Source: Akkermansia massiliensis (GTDB lineage: Bacteria > Verrucomicrobiota > Verrucomicrobiia > Verrucomicrobiales > Akkermansiaceae). Taken from it: a stretch of 64,000 nt of DNA. The position numbers and the translations under genes were made by a program. Below the pieces are notes generated by a model. The model had not been told where the DNA came from. It did not search any database and saw only the letters and a program-made list of their open reading frames with translations. Position 1 is the first letter of the stretch. Each line of letters starts with the position of its first letter. Location of the stretch: positions 868,001 to 932,000 of the forward strand of contig NZ_CP072036.1 of assembly GCF_018847375.1 (NCBI RefSeq), read 5' to 3'. Shown here piece by piece: positions 60,700-64,000 of the stretch.

Positions 60700-60751
60700 G
60701 CGTTTTCCCTTCCCTCTTTTCCGGCCCCGCCCGGGAAAGAGGGAAGAACGC
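60700..60751 (+). terminator. Long hairpin after the aminotransferase (terminator-like, no U-tract)
   Basis: An 11-bp stem CTTCCCTCTTT/AAAGAGGGAAG (60709-60719, 60736-60746) is extended by GCGTT/AACGC outside. No T-run follows, so it may protect the transcript end or attenuate rather than terminate. Confidence 0.45.
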
Positions 60752-60763
60752 CTCCTCCGGAGA

Positions 60764-61225
60764 ATGAACGGAACAGCCGCCATGAACAAGGTTCTTCACA
60801 CGGCGCTCCAGGCTCTGTTCATCATCGCCTCCGCCTGCGTCCTGACGGCCCTCATCATCGCCGGAGCCTTGAATGAAGCCATGCGCCCCTGGTCCGGAGC
60901 CTTCTTTCTAATGCTTGTTCCGTACTACCTGATCCTGGTGAAAAAACGCCTGGACCGGGAACAGGCGGGGGAAATGGCACGCTCCTGCACATGGAGCATG
61001 GCCGCCGCGGCAAGCCTGTTCCTGCTGCTCATCGGGATGCTCCTGCTGTTGAACAGCATTCCGGGAGGCGGAGAGTTTGTCCGGCTTCTCCTGTTCAAGC
61101 CCCTGGATTTTCTCAAAGCGGCAGGAGCGCCCATGCGGTACCTGCTGCTGTTCATTGCGGCATGTATTTTGGCGGGGCTTGTCTCCGGCATCCGTGCGCT
61201 ATATCATTGCACCCTCCGTCATTAA
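60764..61225 (+). CDS. Small four-helix membrane protein of unknown function
   Basis: The 153-residue product has four hydrophobic helices (ALFIIASACVLTALIIAGAL, SGAFFLMLVPYYLILV, AASLFLLLIGMLLLLNSI and YLLLFIAACILAGLVSGI). A second ATG at 60782 may be the true start. It sits between the aminotransferase and DUF1015 genes, 24 bp before the latter. I recognise no family. Confidence 0.65.
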   Translation: MNGTAAMNKVLHTALQALFIIASACVLTALIIAGALNEAMRPWSGAFFLMLVPYYLILVKKRLDREQAGEMARSCTWSMAAAASLFLLLIGMLLLLNSIPGGGEFVRLLLFKPLDFLKAAGAPMRYLLLFIAACILAGLVSGIRALYHCTLRH

Positions 61226-61249
61226 CCTTCTGTACTCTCTCATTTTTCC

Positions 61250-62503
61250 ATGTCCACACTCCATCCCTTCCCCGCCCTCCGTCCGCCCCGGGAACTGGCC
61301 GCGCGGGTTTCCTCCCTCCCCTATGACGTCATGAACCACCGGGAGGCCAGGGAAATGGCCGCCGGAAACGACGCCTCCTTCCTCCACATCTGCCGCTCCG
61401 ACATCGACACGAGCGAAACCTCCATCCACGCCCCGGAAACCTATGCCAAGGCGCGGGAAAACCTGGAAGCATTCGTCCGCAAGGGCTACCTCGTCCGGGA
61501 TGAAAAACCTTCCTTCTACATTTACCGCCAGATCATGTGGGGCCGCGTGCAGACGGGCATCGTCGGCTGCGCCTCCGTGGATGAATACGCCAGCGGCGTC
61601 ATCAAAAAGCATGAACTGACCCGCAGGGAAAAAGAGCTGGACCGCATTGAGCACTTTGACGCCTGTTCCGCCCAGACGGAACCGGTATTCCTGGCCTACC
61701 GCAAGCACGAGGGCCTTTCCGGCATCATCCGGGAATGGATCAAATTCCACAAACCGGAGTACGATTTCACCACGGACGACGGCGTTACCCACATCCTGTG
61801 GCCCGTCTCCGATCCCGGCACGGTGGAAGCCATCCGCAAAGGCTTTGAAGAAGTGGATGCTCTTTACATAGCGGACGGCCATCACCGTACGGCGTCCAGC
61901 GCCGCCGTTTCCGCCAGGCGGCGCAAGGAGCACCCGGACTACACGGGACAGGAGGAATTCAATTACCTGATGGCCGTCGTCTTCTGTGATGAAGACCTCT
62001 TCATCATGGACTACAATCGCGTCGTGCGCGACCTGAACGGCCTGGCCAGGGAAGAATTCCTGGAAAAGCTCCGCGCCTCCTTTGACGTGGCGCCTGCGGA
62101 CGCCGTTCCCGGAGAAGGCTACGCCCCCCGCGCCAAGCACGAATTCGGCATGTATCTGGACGGCCGGTGGTATTCCCTCACCGCCAAACCGGGAACCTTC
62201 CCGGCGGACCATCCCATCGAAAGCCTGGACTGCGCCATTCTCCAGGCGAATGTGCTGGCCCCCATCCTGGGCATTGACGATCCGCGCACAAGCGACCGCA
62301 TCGACTTCGTAGGCGGCATCCGCGGCCTGGGAGAACTGGAACGCCGCTGCTCCGGAGAAATGGCGCTGGCCTTCTCCCTGTACCCCGTCACCATGGACGA
62401 CCTCTTCCGCGTGGCGGATGCCGGGGAAATCATGCCCCCCAAGTCCACGTGGTTTGAGCCCAAGCTGCGCAGCGGACTTTTTGTCCATACCATTGAACAA
62501 TGA
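61250..62503 (+). CDS. DUF1015-family protein
   Basis: The 417-residue product matches DUF1015: it begins FPALRPP, has SSLPYDVMNHREAREMAAGN, GVIKKHELTRREKELDRIEH, and YIADGHHRTASS (residues 206-217), and ends near the acidic/aromatic tail. Family genes commonly lie beside serA and serC. The DGHHR motif resembles the nucleotide/phosphate loop of ParB/Srx-type proteins, a fold that includes free-serine kinase SerK; that link is inference. It is 19 bp upstream of serA. Confidence 0.88.
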   Translation: MSTLHPFPALRPPRELAARVSSLPYDVMNHREAREMAAGNDASFLHICRSDIDTSETSIHAPETYAKARENLEAFVRKGYLVRDEKPSFYIYRQIMWGRVQTGIVGCASVDEYASGVIKKHELTRREKELDRIEHFDACSAQTEPVFLAYRKHEGLSGIIREWIKFHKPEYDFTTDDGVTHILWPVSDPGTVEAIRKGFEEVDALYIADGHHRTASSAAVSARRRKEHPDYTGQEEFNYLMAVVFCDEDLFIMDYNRVVRDLNGLAREEFLEKLRASFDVAPADAVPGEGYAPRAKHEFGMYLDGRWYSLTAKPGTFPADHPIESLDCAILQANVLAPILGIDDPRTSDRIDFVGGIRGLGELERRCSGEMALAFSLYPVTMDDLFRVADAGEIMPPKSTWFEPKLRSGLFVHTIEQ

Positions 62504-62522
62504 CATTTTCCACCATACCAAC

Positions 62523-64000
62523 ATGAACAAGGTTCTTATTCCCACCAAACTCTCCGACGTAGCGGCCAATACGCTTAAAACGGCCGGCTATGAAGTCGTC
62601 CAGGACGCCGACACGCCTCTGGAAGAACAGGCCGCCGCCCATCCGGACACCGTGGCCCTGATCGTCCGCAGTGAAAAAGTCACTCCGGCAATCATGGACG
62701 CCCTCCCCTCCCTGAAGCTGGTCATCCGCGCCGGAGCCGGCTACGACAACATTGACATCGTGTACGCCCGCAAGAAGAATGTGGACGTCATGAACACCCC
62801 CGGCGCCAACTCCAACGCCGTGGCGGAGGAAGTCATGGCCATGATTCTGGCGTATTACCGCCACATCGTCCAGGCGGACGCCACCACCCGGGAAGGCCTG
62901 TGGGAAAAGAAAAAATACATGGGCAGCGAGCTGACCAAAAAAACCGTGGGCATCATCGGCCTGGGCAACATCGGCCGCAACCTCGTCAAGCGCCTCCAGG
63001 GATTTGAACCCACCCTGCTGGGCTACGACCACTTTCTGGCCCGCCAGCGCGCCCTGAACATCGGCGTCACCCCCACCAGCATTGAAGACATCTTCTCCCA
63101 GTGCGACATCATCACCCTGCACGTTCCGGGCGGTCCCTCCACCCACCACATGGTGAACGCGGAACTTATCGACAGCATGAAGGACGGCGCGGTGCTCATC
63201 AATTGCTCCCGCTACGGCGTGGTGGATGAAGAAGCGCTGGCCGCCGCCAAGGCCGCGGGCAAAAACATCGGCTACCTGACGGACGTCCACCCCAAGGACG
63301 CGCCCGGAGAAAAACCTTCCGCCGCCGTGGCGGACCTCATCCTTCCCCACCTGGGCGCCAACACCCGGGAAGCCAACACGAAGGCGGCCAAGCGCGCCGC
63401 GGAACAGATGGTGGCCTATTTCTCTGACGGAGACACCTCCTGCGTGGTGAACGGGGAATCCCCCAACGGTCTCAATCCGGCCCATCTCCAACTGGCTTTC
63501 CTGCTCGCTGCCCTGGCCCGCAAAGCCGGAGGCAACAAGCCTATCCGCCGGGTGGAATGCACCTTCTACGGCAACTTGCGCGTCTTCCGCAAATGGTTCA
63601 CTGCCCCCATTCTGGAAGGGCTGCTGCCGCACGCGGAAAAGGGCCTCATGCCCGCCGCCGCGGAAGAATCCCTGCGGGAGCACGGCATCGTCTTCAAGGC
63701 GCGGGAGCCCAAGGACGACAAGCCCTATGAAGATTCCATCACGCTGGACGTGGTGATGGAAGATGAGGGGGAATATTTCAACACCAGCGTGCGCGGCGTG
63801 GTGACGGAAGGCATTCCCATGGTCTCCCGCCTGAACAACTTCAACGGGCTGTATGCGGACCTGCGCGGCACAACGCTGTTCCTGCATTACAAGGACCGTC
63901 CCGGCATCATCGCCACCATCGGTTCCGCCCTGTACTCCAACGGCATCAACATTGACAACATCGCCGCTCCGGCCGATCACGCCACGCGGGAAGCCCTGGC
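62523..64000 (+). CDS. serA: D-3-phosphoglycerate dehydrogenase, 3' partial
   Basis: The frame is open from the ATG at 62523 to the window end (492 codons). The N-terminal half is a D-isomer 2-hydroxyacid dehydrogenase: VIRAGAGYDNIDI, NAD-binding VGIIGLGNIGRNLVKRL, INCSRYGVVDEEAL (Arg) and LILPHLGANTREA (His). A regulatory domain follows, then the beginning of an ACT domain, FLHYKDRPGIIATIGSALYS. It is the long, ACT-containing type, so serine feedback is likely. It oxidises 3-phosphoglycerate, the first step of serine synthesis. Confidence 0.96.
   Translation, partial: MNKVLIPTKLSDVAANTLKTAGYEVVQDADTPLEEQAAAHPDTVALIVRSEKVTPAIMDALPSLKLVIRAGAGYDNIDIVYARKKNVDVMNTPGANSNAVAEEVMAMILAYYRHIVQADATTREGLWEKKKYMGSELTKKTVGIIGLGNIGRNLVKRLQGFEPTLLGYDHFLARQRALNIGVTPTSIEDIFSQCDIITLHVPGGPSTHHMVNAELIDSMKDGAVLINCSRYGVVDEEALAAAKAAGKNIGYLTDVHPKDAPGEKPSAAVADLILPHLGANTREANTKAAKRAAEQMVAYFSDGDTSCVVNGESPNGLNPAHLQLAFLLAALARKAGGNKPIRRVECTFYGNLRVFRKWFTAPILEGLLPHAEKGLMPAAAEESLREHGIVFKAREPKDDKPYEDSITLDVVMEDEGEYFNTSVRGVVTEGIPMVSRLNNFNGLYADLRGTTLFLHYKDRPGIIATIGSALYSNGINIDNIAAPADHATREAL

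Noticed and set aside
1..64000. Search for tRNA, rRNA, phage or integrase genes.
   Set aside because: No stretch showed tRNA-like arms, rRNA conservation or recombinase motifs by eye; short structured RNAs could still be missed.

Overview
The window is a GC-rich, tightly packed bacterial chromosome segment. A murC-murB fusion, Kdo/LPS-export genes, a type V autotransporter, a PEP-CTERM-tailed surface protein, an SHD1-domain hydrolase, tandem squalene-cyclase-fold proteins and a GH43_24-like galactosidase point to a Gram-negative Verrucomicrobiota (PVC) bacterium. An Akkermansia-type mucin degrader is my best guess; this comes from gene content only. Shine-Dalgarno sequences are scarce, and several -10 boxes lie almost on top of the start codon. 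I saw no tRNA, rRNA, CRISPR array, insertion sequence or integrase.

Layout. 1-3580: end of a cell-wall/division cluster (murC-murB, ddl, ftsQ). 3764-4910: recA with its own promoter and terminator. 4999-8936: secreted amidase, lipB, leuC and leuD. 8983-14504: an unrecognised conserved protein, an exported DegP-like protease followed 5 bp later by a lipoprotein paralogue that has lost all three catalytic residues, and a dehydroquinate-synthase-like cyclase. 14532-15746: M20 amidohydrolase. 15747-23893: a polymorphic-toxin island with a decayed small ORF, a 2050-residue RHS protein with a poly-serine stalk, an AT-rich C-terminal tip with a caspase-like His/Cys signature, and two AT-rich small ORFs as immunity candidates. 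23894-28719: orphan oligopeptide ABC ATPase, membrane protein, tsf and rpsB (consensus-like promoter and terminator), MATE exporter. 28799-36523: chelatase-like protein, then an envelope run kdsA, lptC-like, lptA, lptB, HAD phosphatase, mpl, OmpA-like protein. 36607-39629: UvrD/Rep helicase and SHD1 hydrolase. 40138-44405: autotransporter and PEP-CTERM protein, separated by a perfect 16-bp inverted repeat pair. 44576-48630: asnS, exported C39-like protease, trxA and a Pro/Ala-rich membrane protein. 48820-54787: spermidine-synthase-like protein, HlyD-like adaptor, two alpha/alpha-toroid proteins, GH43 and a zinc-ribbon membrane protein. 54806-59322: lipoprotein, an ankyrin-tailed exported protein with a C-terminal frameshift, and a LysR regulator with a YeiH-type transporter. 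59626-64000: a serine-pathway run of class V aminotransferase, membrane protein, DUF1015 protein and serA, which leaves the window.

How it fits together. Most of the window serves the envelope: peptidoglycan synthesis, recycling and cleavage (murCB, ddl, mpl, amidase, OmpA-like), outer-membrane biogenesis (kdsA, lptABC) and displayed or secreted proteins (autotransporter, PEP-CTERM, proteases, GH43). The likeliest places for new biology are the RHS tip with its candidate immunity genes, the protease/pseudoprotease pair, and the adaptor-toroid-GH43 locus.
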